The translations under genes were made by a program, and so were the position numbers. The notes under the pieces were generated by a model. It was not told the origin of the DNA, ran no database searches, and saw nothing but the letters and a program-made list of their open reading frames with translations. A DNA stretch of 64,000 nucleotides from assembly GCF_000420665.1 (NCBI RefSeq), contig NZ_ATVJ01000001.1:248001-312000 (forward strand), in the 5' to 3' direction. Positions 24,888-34,449 of this stretch are shown here, one piece after another (the stretch's first letter is position 1; each line of letters starts with the position of its first letter). Source of the stretch: Ponticaulis koreensis DSM 19734 (GTDB lineage Bacteria; Pseudomonadota; Alphaproteobacteria; Caulobacterales; Hyphomonadaceae).

Positions 24888-26192
24888 CTAATCAGACTGA
24901 ACTTCTTCCAATTTTACAGCCATCACCGCGGCACACACACACATTAGGGCGAAGATGCCCAGAACGCTCAACGCGCCGGCCAGTGATGCGATGACGCCGA
25001 ACGCACCACCCGCCAAAAGCACGACACCGATAATTGTATTTGAAAGCGCGGTATAAGCTGCGCGCGTGTCTTCATTCGCCATGTCGACAAGATGTGTAGA
25101 CCGGCCTAGACGGACGCCCTGATAGGCAATCATGAGTCCGAACAACAGAACCGGCAGAAGAAGCGGCACACCAAGATAGCCCAGCGCACCCGCAACCGAC
25201 GTCGCGATGAGCGCAACCGCCCCCGCCACAGCGGAGAACATCAGAACCTTCCGGCTCGACCTGTCTGCAAGATAGCCCCAGACCGCACTTGAAACGAGAG
25301 AGGCGATTGCAGAGGCCAGAACCAGAAATCCCAGACCGCCATAGCCATCGGTTCCGCCCTCACCTGCCGCTGTGATCATGAAAGGCGGCGCGAGTGCCGT
25401 AGCAGTCAGCAAACCGCGCACGATAATAAAGAGACGGAGTTGGCGGTCTTCTTTCAGCAAGGTGATGTTGGAAACAGCCGCTTCGAGAGAATTCTTACCC
25501 CCTTCTGTTGCGCCTTTTTCTTCACGAAGTCCGGTGAAATTCAGCGCGGCGATCATCCAGAACAGCCCGGCAAGACTGATTGCGCACAGCACGAGAAGCT
25601 CACGCTCTACCAGATCGAAGGTCAGGATAAGCGCAAATATAATGACCGCGCCCGCTGAGAGCGACCCTGCAAGCCCTGTGGCAGTACCCCTATGGGATTT
25701 ATCGACCGTCTTGCCGAGCACATCCTTATAGCTCACCGAGCAGACGCTACGCGCGACGGCAAGCACGGCGAGCGAGCCGACAATTGCCAGCCCCGCCTGT
25801 AATCCTGACAGGAAGAGCGCCGAGAGCGCGATGGCCAATGCAGAGAGCCCCTGCACAAGAGCACCAAGCGCCCACGCCCATTTGCGACGTGGTAGTTCAC
25901 GGATTTTCTTGGCGGTCAAAAGCTGAGGAAGCAGTGCGCCCGCCTCACGCACGGGCACTAACGCGCCGATCAGATAGGCAGGCGCGCCAAGATGGGTAAG
26001 CAGCCAGCTGAGAACCAGTTTCGGGTCAATCAGGCCATCAGAGCTTTTAGACAGGGTGAGCGATACAACATGACGGAGGAAGTTATTTCCTTCCTCTCTG
26101 CAGGCGCTTTCTGGAATATCCCGGCAGGCGCGTCCGGCATCATCAATTTCAATCGCCTGCATGGCCGGTTTCAGCCAGTCGGGAGTGCTCAT
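24888..26192 (-). CDS. MFS transporter
   Basis: A 434-residue major-facilitator protein with about eleven to twelve hydrophobic segments. A soluble N-terminal stretch of some 50 residues precedes the first helix. Family traits are the charged cytoplasmic loops AKKIRELPRRKW and GYLADRSSRKVLMF, the latter matching the MFS loop motif D-R-x-x-R-K. Substrate is not predictable. It lies 57 bp downstream of the acyl-CoA ligase gene on the same strand and may be cotranscribed with it. Confidence 0.75.
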   Translation of the reverse strand: MSTPDWLKPAMQAIEIDDAGRACRDIPESACREEGNNFLRHVVSLTLSKSSDGLIDPKLVLSWLLTHLGAPAYLIGALVPVREAGALLPQLLTAKKIRELPRRKWAWALGALVQGLSALAIALSALFLSGLQAGLAIVGSLAVLAVARSVCSVSYKDVLGKTVDKSHRGTATGLAGSLSAGAVIIFALILTFDLVERELLVLCAISLAGLFWMIAALNFTGLREEKGATEGGKNSLEAAVSNITLLKEDRQLRLFIIVRGLLTATALAPPFMITAAGEGGTDGYGGLGFLVLASAIASLVSSAVWGYLADRSSRKVLMFSAVAGAVALIATSVAGALGYLGVPLLLPVLLFGLMIAYQGVRLGRSTHLVDMANEDTRAAYTALSNTIIGVVLLAGGAFGVIASLAGALSVLGIFALMCVCAAVMAVKLEEVQSD

Positions 26193-26249
26193 CCTGTCGT
26201 CCTTTCGTCTTCCCTCACAGTGTATATGCAGGGAAGACAGAAGAACGCA

Positions 26250-27818
26250 TCAGCTGACGAGGCGTTCCCGTCCTTCCCAGTAAGGCTCACGCAAATCTTT
26301 ACGCAGGATCTTTCCGGACGGATTGCGGGGAAGAGCTTCGACGAAATCTACCGATTTTGGCGCTTTGTAGGCGGCGATACGTTCGCGGGTGAAGGCGATA
26401 ATATCCTCCGGTGCCGGGTCCTGCCCCGCCGCTTTCACGACGATTGCTTTTACCTCTTCACCCCATTTATCAGACGGGATGCCGATCACGGCAACATCTG
26501 CCACACCCGGATGGCTGAAGATCGCATTCTCAACCTCGGCAGGATAAACATTCTCACCGCCGGAGACGATCATGTCTTTCACACGGTCATGGATGTAGAG
26601 AAAGCCATCCTCATCAAAATAACCGGCATCACCGGTATAGAACCAGCCATCACGTACGGAATCGACGGTCGCATCCGGCTTGTTCCAATAGCCTTTCATG
26701 ACGAAGTTTGACTTGATGACGATCTCGCCCACCTCGTGCGGCTGGGTCGGATTGCCCTCACCATCGACAGTGCGCACCATTGCGCCCGGCCACGGCACGC
26801 CGCAGGAGCGAAGCTTACCCCAGCTCGGGTCATGCGCTTCGCTTGGCAGATAGGTCGCCGCGCCCGCGGTTTCCGTCAGGCCATAAAGCTGAGTGAATTT
26901 ACAACCCATAATCTCAATGGCCTGTTTCAGAAGGTCTTCGGCAATCGGAGATGCCCCGTAGGACACGCGTTTCAGGCTGGAGAAGTCGGTCGTATGGACT
27001 TCGGGCAATTGGGTCAGCATCAGAATGACGGCCGGCACCCAGAAGGCATGATTTATCTTCTTCTCTTCAACTAGCTTCAGAATTTCCTGCGGATTAATCT
27101 CACGCAGGATCACCACCTCAGCGCCCTGAACCATGCCGAAAATGCCGAAATTCACGCCGGCCACATGGAAGAGCGGCATGGCATTCATCACCGCTTCGCC
27201 CGCATCGTAATGAGCCCAGTCAACAAAGTTCAGCTGGCCGAACATGCCCATATAATTGCTGCCCGTCAGCTGCACGCCTTTCGGGAAACCTGTCGTTCCG
27301 GATGTATAAAGCTGGACGACATCGTCATCAGCTGGATGAGGCAGATCGAGCGGCGCATCAGAGCCTTCCGTCACCATGCGGTCATAGCTCAGCCAGCCTT
27401 CGCGTTCGCCTTCAACGCAAATGATGTTTTTGAGCTTGGGACATTCAGACTGAATTTGCGCAATCACATTGAAGAAGTCAGGAGTCACAAACAGAGTGGA
27501 CGCGCCGCTATCATTGATCGCGTAGACAAACTCCGGCGCGGCCAGTCGATTGTTGATACCGGTCATAGCACCGCGCACTTTCACAGTGCCCCAGAGGATC
27601 ATGTAAAAATAGTCGGTATTCTTACCGAGATAACAGACCCGCTCGCCGGGCTGCACACCCAGCTCCAGCAGACCGTTTGCGATCTTGTTCGAGATGATTT
27701 CAGTTTGATTGAAGCTGGTTTCACGGCCCTCAAACCAGAAGGCTGTCGCGTCCCCCCAGGTTTCAGCGGCATAGCGGGGAATATTGGCGAAGTGGCCAAT
27801 CTTCTCGATATCGATCAT
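26250..27818 (-). CDS. Acyl-CoA synthetase (AMP-forming fatty-acid/organic-acid CoA ligase)
   Basis: A 522-residue member of the acyl-adenylate family that activates a carboxylic acid with ATP and CoA. Visible motifs are the P-loop-like YTSGTTGFPKG (171-181), YGLTETAGA, the aspartate in GWFYTGDAGYFDEDGF, the hinge DRVKDMIVSGGENVYPAEVE and the catalytic lysine in PRNPSGKILRKDLRE. The subtype resembles long-chain fatty acid or FadD3-like ligases; chain length is not clear from sequence. The ATG follows GGGAGGACACA. Confidence 0.9.
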   Translation of the reverse strand: MIDIEKIGHFANIPRYAAETWGDATAFWFEGRETSFNQTEIISNKIANGLLELGVQPGERVCYLGKNTDYFYMILWGTVKVRGAMTGINNRLAAPEFVYAINDSGASTLFVTPDFFNVIAQIQSECPKLKNIICVEGEREGWLSYDRMVTEGSDAPLDLPHPADDDVVQLYTSGTTGFPKGVQLTGSNYMGMFGQLNFVDWAHYDAGEAVMNAMPLFHVAGVNFGIFGMVQGAEVVILREINPQEILKLVEEKKINHAFWVPAVILMLTQLPEVHTTDFSSLKRVSYGASPIAEDLLKQAIEIMGCKFTQLYGLTETAGAATYLPSEAHDPSWGKLRSCGVPWPGAMVRTVDGEGNPTQPHEVGEIVIKSNFVMKGYWNKPDATVDSVRDGWFYTGDAGYFDEDGFLYIHDRVKDMIVSGGENVYPAEVENAIFSHPGVADVAVIGIPSDKWGEEVKAIVVKAAGQDPAPEDIIAFTRERIAAYKAPKSVDFVEALPRNPSGKILRKDLREPYWEGRERLVS

Positions 27819-27930
27819 TGTGTCCTCCCAGACGAACGGCGGTGCGACGAAGGCACTCTTTTTTGTTTCGCGTTTCGCCGCCTATACAAGACCGACTGCA
27901 CGACATGATCAATACTGAAACAGAGCTCTT

Positions 27931-28521
27931 ATGACTGACCAGATCGACCGTTTCGACAAAACGCCCAGCCTGATGCCTCTTAGGCGTGATTTATTGCGCC
28001 GGCTCGCCCATGCTGCGGATGAGGCAGGCTCTCCTTTGCGGCTGACATCATTTGCCAGCGTATCTCCCAACGGGACGCCTCAGGTGCGCACGCTGGTGCT
28101 CCGGCACTTTGATCCTGAAACGATGACACTGCGCTTTTTTACAGACGCGCGCTCACCCAAGGTCGCTGATCTGGAAACACACCCGGAGGTTCAGGTTCTG
28201 ATGTGGGACCCGGACCATAAAGAGCAGATCCGCATTACCGGCACAGCCGAACTCCATATTGGCGACGAACTGGCCGACCAGCTTTGGTCTACGGTTCCGG
28301 AATACGGCCGCGGTGACTATCTCACGCGGCTTCCACCGGGTTCGCCCCTCAATGATCCTGAAGAGCATGGTCAGGACGAAACGTTTGGTGGCCGGAATTT
28401 CACAGTGATTTGCGTAAAGGTGAGCTGCATTGACTGGCTAAAACTGTCTGCACAGGGCCATCGCCGTGCACAGCTGCGCTGGGTTGGTGACGAGGTTGCC
28501 GGAGAATGGCGTACGCCTTAA
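27931..28521 (+). CDS. Pyridoxamine 5'-phosphate oxidase-like flavoprotein
   Basis: A 196-residue FMN-binding split-barrel protein of the PNPOx-like superfamily. It has VRTLVLRHFDPETMTLRFF, the phosphate-contact segment TDARSPKVADLETHP and WDPDHKEQIRITGTAEL. The C-terminus (LKLSAQGHRRAQLRW) resembles the Alr4036-type group rather than true PdxH, so calling it a pyridoxal-phosphate enzyme would be unsafe. It is divergent from the acyl-CoA ligase. Confidence 0.75.
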   Translation: MTDQIDRFDKTPSLMPLRRDLLRRLAHAADEAGSPLRLTSFASVSPNGTPQVRTLVLRHFDPETMTLRFFTDARSPKVADLETHPEVQVLMWDPDHKEQIRITGTAELHIGDELADQLWSTVPEYGRGDYLTRLPPGSPLNDPEEHGQDETFGGRNFTVICVKVSCIDWLKLSAQGHRRAQLRWVGDEVAGEWRTP

Positions 28522-28611
28522 TCCACGCTTTCCGGCGGAACGGGCCTTTCCACGCATCCAAAACCAAGCTTAACTGAGCGAAACACAATATCGCACGGAG
28601 GCTTCTCGGTC

Positions 28612-29565
28612 ATGGCAAATGCGCAATCAATATTGCTGCATCAATACGGAAACTCTCCGTTTTCAGAGAAGGTCCGCCTCGCACTGCGCCTGAAAAATCT
28701 GGCATGGGGCAAGGTAGAAATTCCGAGCATTATGCCAAAGCCGGACCTCATGCCGCTGACAGGTGGCTATCGCCGCACGCCGGTCATGCAGATTGGCGGC
28801 GATATTTATTGCGACACAGCCCTCATTCTTCGCATGATTGAAGCCCGTTTTCCGGAACGCGCGCTCGGGTTTGGCGGCCATGAAGGCGTTCATTCCATGG
28901 TCGCATCCTGGACGGATAAACAATGGTTCCAAACCACGGTAGGCCTCGTTTTCGGCTCTCTGGGCGAACACATTTCTAAGGAATTCAAGGCAGATCGCTC
29001 TGCGATGAGCGGTCGTAAATTCGACACCGAAAAGATGAAGCTTTCTGTGCCGCTTCTCATGGATCAGTGGCGCGCTCAGCTCTCATGGGTGGAAGAACGC
29101 CTTCAGGCATCCAAAAGCTCCGGCATTGGTGACTGGCTGCTCGGCTCCAAGCCGGGCTTGACGGACATTCACGCCCATATGAACATCTGGTTCCTCAATA
29201 AGAACCTGCCACAAATGACGCGGGAATTCCTGCGCGATGCGCCGCGGACTGAAGATTGGTTCGACAGGCTGAACGCAATTTCAGGTCCCGAGCCGGAAGA
29301 GGTCTCTTCTGCTGATGCGCTTGAGATTGCTAAAAACTCAGCCCCACGACTCCTCGCTGCTACGGTTGGCACCGAGCCACAGGGCCTCGCACCGGGCGAT
29401 CATGTCAGCGTTGCACCTGACGATTATGGTCAGGTCTGGGTGGCAGGTGAGCTCGTCTCAGCCCAGCCAAATAAGATTACACTTTTTAAAGTAGAAAACG
29501 CGATTGAGAGCCTGCACATTCATTTCCCACGGGCGGGTTACCTCGTCCGAAAAGTGGAGAGCTGA
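28612..29565 (+). CDS. Glutathione S-transferase-like protein with C-terminal extension
   Basis: The 317-residue protein starts with a thioredoxin-fold GST domain (LLHQYGNSPFSEKVRLAL, TPVMQIGGDIYCDTALILRMIE) followed by a helical GST C-domain with GDWLLGSKPGLTDIHAH. About 90 further residues after it form a beta-rich tail (LAPGDHVSVAPDDYGQVWVAGEL), which is longer than a standard GST of about 210 residues. The N-terminal serine in YGNSPFSEK may be the glutathione-activating residue. Substrate is unknown. The ATG follows CGGAGG. Confidence 0.82.
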   Translation: MANAQSILLHQYGNSPFSEKVRLALRLKNLAWGKVEIPSIMPKPDLMPLTGGYRRTPVMQIGGDIYCDTALILRMIEARFPERALGFGGHEGVHSMVASWTDKQWFQTTVGLVFGSLGEHISKEFKADRSAMSGRKFDTEKMKLSVPLLMDQWRAQLSWVEERLQASKSSGIGDWLLGSKPGLTDIHAHMNIWFLNKNLPQMTREFLRDAPRTEDWFDRLNAISGPEPEEVSSADALEIAKNSAPRLLAATVGTEPQGLAPGDHVSVAPDDYGQVWVAGELVSAQPNKITLFKVENAIESLHIHFPRAGYLVRKVES

Positions 29566-29592
29566 TCTCTCCCCTGTGGCAAGGGGCTGGAA

Positions 29593-29886
29593 ATGAAACG
29601 TGTAAAACCATTTATTGCAGCAGCATGCGCGCTGACGATGGCAGGCTGCATCTCAACAGAAAGCTATAGCCGTGATCAGGCCTATTCGGCGTGTCGAAGC
29701 GAAGGCGTGACCGACATGAATGAATGCATTCGTGACCGCATGGCTCAGTATTCCGAAGAACGCATGGCCGCGGCCGAAGAGCGCCAACGACTTGAAAACG
29801 AATGCGATCGGCGACGTGCCGAGGCTGGTGCGCGCGGCGTACCGCACGATCAGGTTCGTTGCGGCGACAGCGTGTTTGACGACTAA
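29593..29886 (+). CDS. Small lipoprotein with Cys-rich charged domain
   Basis: A 97-residue lipoprotein with signal MKRVKPFIAAACALTMAGC (lipobox MAGC, Cys at about 19). The rest is a highly charged helix with several cysteines (SACRSEG, NECIRD, NECDRR, VRCGDS) that could form disulfides in the periplasm. I do not recognise a named family. It lies 27 bases after the GST gene and may be cotranscribed with it. Confidence 0.65.
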   Translation: MKRVKPFIAAACALTMAGCISTESYSRDQAYSACRSEGVTDMNECIRDRMAQYSEERMAAAEERQRLENECDRRRAEAGARGVPHDQVRCGDSVFDD

Positions 29887-29888
29887 AC

Positions 29889-29921
29889 AAAAAACGGGGA
29901 GCCTGAAGCTCCCCGTTTCTG
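29889..29921. terminator. Bidirectional intrinsic terminator
   Basis: The 11-bp stem AAACGGGGAGC (29892-29902) and GCTCCCCGTTT (29908-29918) has loop CTGAA. The T-run is stronger on the minus strand, so it suits the large acidic protein gene best, but it also ends the small lipoprotein transcript. Confidence 0.88.
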
Positions 29922-29944
29922 ATTTTCCAGTTTTGAATAAGCGC

Positions 29945-31897
29945 TTATGGCGCTGTGTATTCAAACTCGAAGCCAAGGAAGTCGAGAATGGCCTGCGGGT
30001 CGTCACCCAGCTGCATGAGCTGCGCTTCAGACTGAGCGCCAAGCGGCTCGTCCGGATTGAGCGCGACGCGTAGTGCACCACCATTCATGATGAAGTTTGC
30101 AACGCCGTTGATATAGCCAACCGCTGGCGGGAAGACCTGAGCGGCTTCCATACCGCCCATGCGTGTCAGACCGCTGACGAGCGCACGAAGCTCTGCAGGT
30201 GACGCGTTGCGGATCATCGCCGCTTCAGCATTGTCTTCCGGCATAAGCTGGGCAATCGCAATTGCGAGACCAAAGACTTTATCCATGCCGCCATCATCAG
30301 CAATTTCGAAGTCGAAGTCTGTCAGGGCCATTTCAGACGCCATCAGTTCTTCAAGAGCCGCGTCGAACGGATCTTCAGACATACCGTCTTTGTCGCTGCC
30401 CGTGTCGCCTTTGCCTGCATCTTCGTAAGCTGTGACGAACTCGCTATAGCTCGGCATGTAACCCGCAAAGCCCATATTCAGCGTGCCAAACCCATCTGCG
30501 TCGGTTCCGAAGTCGAAGCCTGTCATGCCTGTATCGGCATCCCAGTCTAGGCTCATGCCCATGTCCATATTGATGACATCCATGTCGAGGTCGACAAGCG
30601 CCTCACGGACAGAACCAAACATAGCGAAGACTTCGCTTGCTTCCGGATCTTCGGCGACTTCCGGCATGTCCGCCATAAAGCCGGTCATGAAGTCCAGATA
30701 ACCGCCGAGATTGTAGCTGATGTCCTGACCTTCAAAAGCGATACGCTCAGGCACGAACCAGTTCCACTCGGACAGATCAACCAGCGCACGGCCAACCGTA
30801 GAGATCGTCACGCCATTAAGCGTGCTGACAGAGTCAAAGCTCTCGAACTGACCAAGGCTCATCAGCTCCTGAATGCCAGCATCCGGCACTTCCTGACGCT
30901 CCAGATAGCCCATCAGAACACCAAGGTTCATACCGGACATGGTGCTGAGGCCAACAGAACCGCCTGATGCAAACTGAATCGGCTGAGACAGCTCTTCAGC
31001 AGCAATGCTCATAGACAGATCGTATGATGTGCCTTCAGACAGCGCGAAACCGAAATCACCGCGGTCGATGTCTGAACCGGCAGAGAGCGCGATCACCATG
31101 TCCATCGCGATGTTCTGGTCGGTTTCACCGTCGTCGATATCCATGTCGATAGACATGTCCATGTCATACATGGCGTATTCGTCGATCTCGACTGAACGAT
31201 AGAAACGAGCCAGTGGCGCAAATAGCGGCCACGCATTGTCTTCACCAGCTTCAGATGCAAACAGCGCATCAATGCCAGCATTCACTTCGTCAGACGCGGC
31301 ATGCCAGACAAACCCGTCCAGCACGATCTGATCATAGGTCAGTGCGTATGAGTTGATCGCGAAATCGGCGCCTTCGAGTTCTGCTTCTACTGCATCTTCC
31401 GGGATGAGACCGGTCGCAGTTTCGGACATCTCGCTCGCAATAGCGTCGACGATGGATTCAATACCGACAAGGCTTACGTTTCGCAGGTCGATACGTGAGC
31501 CAAGCTCAGCTGTTTCGTTGGCTGCGAGTTTGGCAACTTCGCTGTCCTCGAGACCGTAGATACGGAACTCGCCAATATTGACGCCGAAGCTGATATCTTC
31601 AGACAAGCTAAACGAGATCGTCACGTCAGTGGCGACATCGCCGCCATTCTCAGACGCGAAACCACCATAGCTGACCTGCAGCATGTCTGGCAGGTTTGAG
31701 AGAAGCGCCTGAACAGACGCCTGACCTGCAAGACGGCCACCCGGAGCTTCCGTGCGAAGCGCCTGATAATTGGCAAGCTGGCCGGAAACTTCATAGCCCC
31801 AGGACGCTTCCTGCGCGAGTACAGCTGGCGCACCAACTGTTGTCGCAACACTTGCGCCCATAAGAGCCAGGCCAGCTGAGAGAGATTTCAATTGCAT
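29945..31897 (-). CDS. Large exported acidic protein of unknown function
   Basis: A 650-residue protein with a signal peptide (MQLKSLSAGLALMGASVATTVGA, cut near VLAQEA). The mature part is very acidic, rich in Asp, Met, Ser and Gly, and has alternating Asp-Met strings such as YDMDMSIDMDIDDGE and NMDMGMSLDWDADTG. Many short amphipathic segments suggest an all-beta repeat fold, perhaps like large periplasmic lipid-handling proteins of the DUF945 type, but I cannot confirm a family. The second of two adjacent ATG codons is better spaced from AAGGGG. It sits alone with its own terminator. Confidence 0.6.
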   Translation of the reverse strand: MQLKSLSAGLALMGASVATTVGAPAVLAQEASWGYEVSGQLANYQALRTEAPGGRLAGQASVQALLSNLPDMLQVSYGGFASENGGDVATDVTISFSLSEDISFGVNIGEFRIYGLEDSEVAKLAANETAELGSRIDLRNVSLVGIESIVDAIASEMSETATGLIPEDAVEAELEGADFAINSYALTYDQIVLDGFVWHAASDEVNAGIDALFASEAGEDNAWPLFAPLARFYRSVEIDEYAMYDMDMSIDMDIDDGETDQNIAMDMVIALSAGSDIDRGDFGFALSEGTSYDLSMSIAAEELSQPIQFASGGSVGLSTMSGMNLGVLMGYLERQEVPDAGIQELMSLGQFESFDSVSTLNGVTISTVGRALVDLSEWNWFVPERIAFEGQDISYNLGGYLDFMTGFMADMPEVAEDPEASEVFAMFGSVREALVDLDMDVINMDMGMSLDWDADTGMTGFDFGTDADGFGTLNMGFAGYMPSYSEFVTAYEDAGKGDTGSDKDGMSEDPFDAALEELMASEMALTDFDFEIADDGGMDKVFGLAIAIAQLMPEDNAEAAMIRNASPAELRALVSGLTRMGGMEAAQVFPPAVGYINGVANFIMNGGALRVALNPDEPLGAQSEAQLMQLGDDPQAILDFLGFEFEYTAP

Positions 31898-31937
31898 CAT
31901 TTTCCCCTTGTAACTTTGCGTCCCTTCTAAACGAAAT

Positions 31938-31968
31938 TTATCGTTTTGGCAACAATAATTATCGTTAT
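31938..31968. repeat. TTATCGTT direct repeat before the large acidic gene
   Basis: Two copies of TTATCGTT, about 22 bases apart and overlapping the 3' end of the MBL gene, flank the AT-rich stretch TTGGCAACAATAA just upstream of the acidic-protein gene. It could be an operator. It is weak evidence in AT-rich sequence. Confidence 0.25.
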
Positions 31969-32864
31969 TCGGTAAGTCCTGTCATATCCCGATAAAATGT
32001 CCACACCATACGCTCGGTTGTGATAAAGCCCCAATTCCAATCAGAATGATAGTCTGCGAGCGGCATAGCTACCTGAATTTCATCAAGGGTTTTCCCCTCA
32101 GACACGAGTGCCATTACAGCCTCCTGACCAGCTTTCAGCATATCGACGCTGGCCTGCAGGTCGGAGACACTCGCCATCGGACCGTGACCTGAAATGATGA
32201 CAGTTTCCTCATCAGCCTGCGCGATAATTTTCTCCATACCGCGGATATAGCCCTGCACCGAACCGCCGTTGTCGAGGTCAATGAACGGGAAGCGGCGATT
32301 AAAGAGAAGGTCACCGGCATGGATCACGTTGGCTTCTTCAAACACCACAAACAGGTCACCATCGGTATGGGCGTTAGGTGCATGATAGAAGCGCGCGGTC
32401 TGACCATTCATCGTGACCGTATCGCCTTCATCGACATTTACGGTCGGCAGCGCCAACCCTGACAGCGCATCAGGCGTTCGACCGGAAAGCGCCATGAAGT
32501 TCGGCTCGATCAGACCCGGCCTGACATTCGGGTGCGCCATAACTGTCGCGCCGCGTTCTGCGAAATACGAATTGCCGAGAACATGGTCGCCATGAAGGTG
32601 AGTGTTCAGAACAAGGTCGACGTCATCACCGTCAGACACAGCATGGATCGCGTCTTCCAGCGAAGGCGCGAAGATTTCCATCTGCGTATCAATCATGAAG
32701 ACGCCATCCGGACCTGCCAGAATGCCGACATTACCCGCGCGATCATTTGTCAAAGCGTAGATGCCATCGCCCAGATCATGGGTTGTGACCGGCGGAACAT
32801 CCTGCGCGAAAGCCGGGGCAGCGCAAAGCGCGATAGATGAAAGTGCGTAAGTGATCGGGCGCAT
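31965..32864 (-). CDS. Exported metallo-beta-lactamase-fold hydrolase
   Basis: A 299-residue protein with a signal peptide (MRPITYALSSIALCAAPAFA). The MBL metal motif is H89-L-H91-G-D93-H94 in LNTHLHGDHVLGN. A later histidine follows in APNAHTDGDLFVVF and an aspartate in NVIHAGDLLFNRRFP. The spacing fits two-zinc (B-type-like) hydrolases and the quinoprotein-relay MBL group. Substrate is unknown. The ATG at 32864 follows CTCTGGAGGATTTACC; the longer frame adds non-signal residues. Confidence 0.87.
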   Translation of the reverse strand: MRPITYALSSIALCAAPAFAQDVPPVTTHDLGDGIYALTNDRAGNVGILAGPDGVFMIDTQMEIFAPSLEDAIHAVSDGDDVDLVLNTHLHGDHVLGNSYFAERGATVMAHPNVRPGLIEPNFMALSGRTPDALSGLALPTVNVDEGDTVTMNGQTARFYHAPNAHTDGDLFVVFEEANVIHAGDLLFNRRFPFIDLDNGGSVQGYIRGMEKIIAQADEETVIISGHGPMASVSDLQASVDMLKAGQEAVMALVSEGKTLDEIQVAMPLADYHSDWNWGFITTERMVWTFYRDMTGLTE

Positions 32865-32935
32865 GGTAAATCCTCCAGAGTTAAATGCATAAAGTGCGGC
32901 GTTCAGAGGATTGGGCAAGCCAGTTCAAGCGAATG

Positions 32936-33457
32936 TCATGAGTTCCGGATGTAGAGATATTCCGGATCATAGTGCGTTCCCACCCGGTATTTGTACTCTT
33001 TGAGCAGGCCAAAGCCGTAGCGATGATAAAAACGCTGCGCACCGTCATTGAATTTATAGACACTGAGATAGAGCGGCACCCGCCCATTCCTGTCGATCCA
33101 GGCCAGCATCTGGTCCATGAGCTTATGCCCCGTACCCTGCCCGTGAAACGCTTCATCCACATAGAGACGCGCAATCTCCATCGCCCCCTCAGGGCAATCA
33201 TCTACCGGCAGCGTGCACGGACCTGCTACCGCATATCCAACCAGCGCGCCGTCGTTCGTAACAGCAACCCAGATCCGCGTTTGCGGATCGCTGAGCGCTC
33301 GCTGATAGGCTTCAACGCTATGGCTCTCATCCAGAAACTGCTGCAGGTCTTCCGGCTTATAGAGATGGGCAAACTTGTCAGAAAACGTCTTCGCGCCAAG
33401 CGCGGATAGCGCTTCAGCGTCAGAGGCTGCTGCTGTGCGGATCGTAAGGTCAGACAT
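32936..33457 (-). CDS. GNAT-family N-acetyltransferase
   Basis: A 173-residue acetyl-CoA-dependent acetyltransferase. The central strand and acetyl-CoA loop are clear in MEIARLYVDEAFHGQGTGHK (Q/R-x-x-G-x-G/A form), with VPLYLSVYKFNDGAQRFYHR following, as in the RimI-like and spermine-type GNATs. The acceptor is unknown. It starts at an ATG and stands 60 bases from the coiled-coil gene upstream on the same strand. Confidence 0.87.
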   Translation of the reverse strand: MSDLTIRTAAASDAEALSALGAKTFSDKFAHLYKPEDLQQFLDESHSVEAYQRALSDPQTRIWVAVTNDGALVGYAVAGPCTLPVDDCPEGAMEIARLYVDEAFHGQGTGHKLMDQMLAWIDRNGRVPLYLSVYKFNDGAQRFYHRYGFGLLKEYKYRVGTHYDPEYLYIRNS

Positions 33458-33517
33458 GCCAGCCTCTTAGCGAGTGCACTGCATCAATTGAACCCCATTT
33501 CTGAGGCAGGCCGTCAA

Positions 33518-34435
33518 TTATACCTGAACGGGCTGGGATACCCAGATAGAGGGCGGTATAGCGCGGCGCAGATCATCCTCGAATTTGCCGAGCTCTTTCT
33601 CCAGCTGTTTCAGCTCCTTGTCGGTATTGTCGTAGAGCTTTTCGCTGTCTTTGTCGTTTTGCTTGAAGCCAATCGCCCAACGCTTCACATCCCGAAACGC
33701 GTCACGCAGCTCTGACGTGAGCCCTTTCACAAAGTTCGTAAATTCAAGGTCGCCGCGAAGCTCCATAGCCTCCGGCGTCTGATCCAGCCTCACCCGTTCA
33801 TACTGCATGACAGCTTCCTTTCGCTGCGTGTCGGGTAGATTGTCTGCCTCGGCAACGGCATCAGGATCGACGTCGTCTGGCTGTCCAATGTCAGACTCCG
33901 CCGCAGCTTCGTCGTCAGACGTATCCTCGCTATCGCCAGACGCTCCAGTCGCCATAGAGGCTCCGAGACTACCGACATCTGGCATAATCATGCCGCCACC
34001 GGCTGCGCTGCCCTGCAAGTCGGCGAGTTCTTTCTGGACCTTTTTATAGTCGTTCAGAACCTCTTTCAGCTCTTTAGCGAGGCGCGCAATCTGCTTGGCC
34101 ATTTCACGAGGCTGAAACTGCCAGACCTTTCGCATGAGCTTAATTTCTTCTCTGATACGCAGGAGCGCTTCGCGCGCACGTCCCTTCTCCCGCGAAAGCG
34201 CCTCTATTCGGGCATCATCTGGGGAGGACTTTTTCGCGTCACTTTCCGCCGCGGTTTGAGCCAGCGGCGAAAAATTCACATCATCACGGACGAAAGACAC
34301 TGCAGACCGGTTTGGTTCGGAAGGGACCGTTTTGACCGCCTGATAGGCGGACACGCCAGCACGGCGCACGCGAGCCGTTTCGGTATCACTTCGTAAGGAT
34401 ACACGCGGCATTAGCTGATCAACGGTCAGGCTCAT
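33518..34435 (-). CDS. Coiled-coil protein with acidic linker, unknown function
   Basis: A 305-residue soluble protein. An N-terminal basic, Ser/Val-rich stretch (about 1-75) precedes a long coiled coil (about 75-145, with REALLRIREEIKLMRKVWQF and ARLAKELKEVLNDYKKVQKE). A disordered linker rich in Gly, Asp and Glu follows (about 146-205), then a second coiled coil near the C-terminus (KELKQLEKELGKFEDDLRRA). I recognise no named domain. The ATG follows AAAGGAGCTCAGAAA. The promoter region holds repeated half-sites, so regulation is likely specific. Confidence 0.7.
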   Translation of the reverse strand: MSLTVDQLMPRVSLRSDTETARVRRAGVSAYQAVKTVPSEPNRSAVSFVRDDVNFSPLAQTAAESDAKKSSPDDARIEALSREKGRAREALLRIREEIKLMRKVWQFQPREMAKQIARLAKELKEVLNDYKKVQKELADLQGSAAGGGMIMPDVGSLGASMATGASGDSEDTSDDEAAAESDIGQPDDVDPDAVAEADNLPDTQRKEAVMQYERVRLDQTPEAMELRGDLEFTNFVKGLTSELRDAFRDVKRWAIGFKQNDKDSEKLYDNTDKELKQLEKELGKFEDDLRRAIPPSIWVSQPVQV

Positions 34436-34449
34436 TTTCTGAGCTCCTT

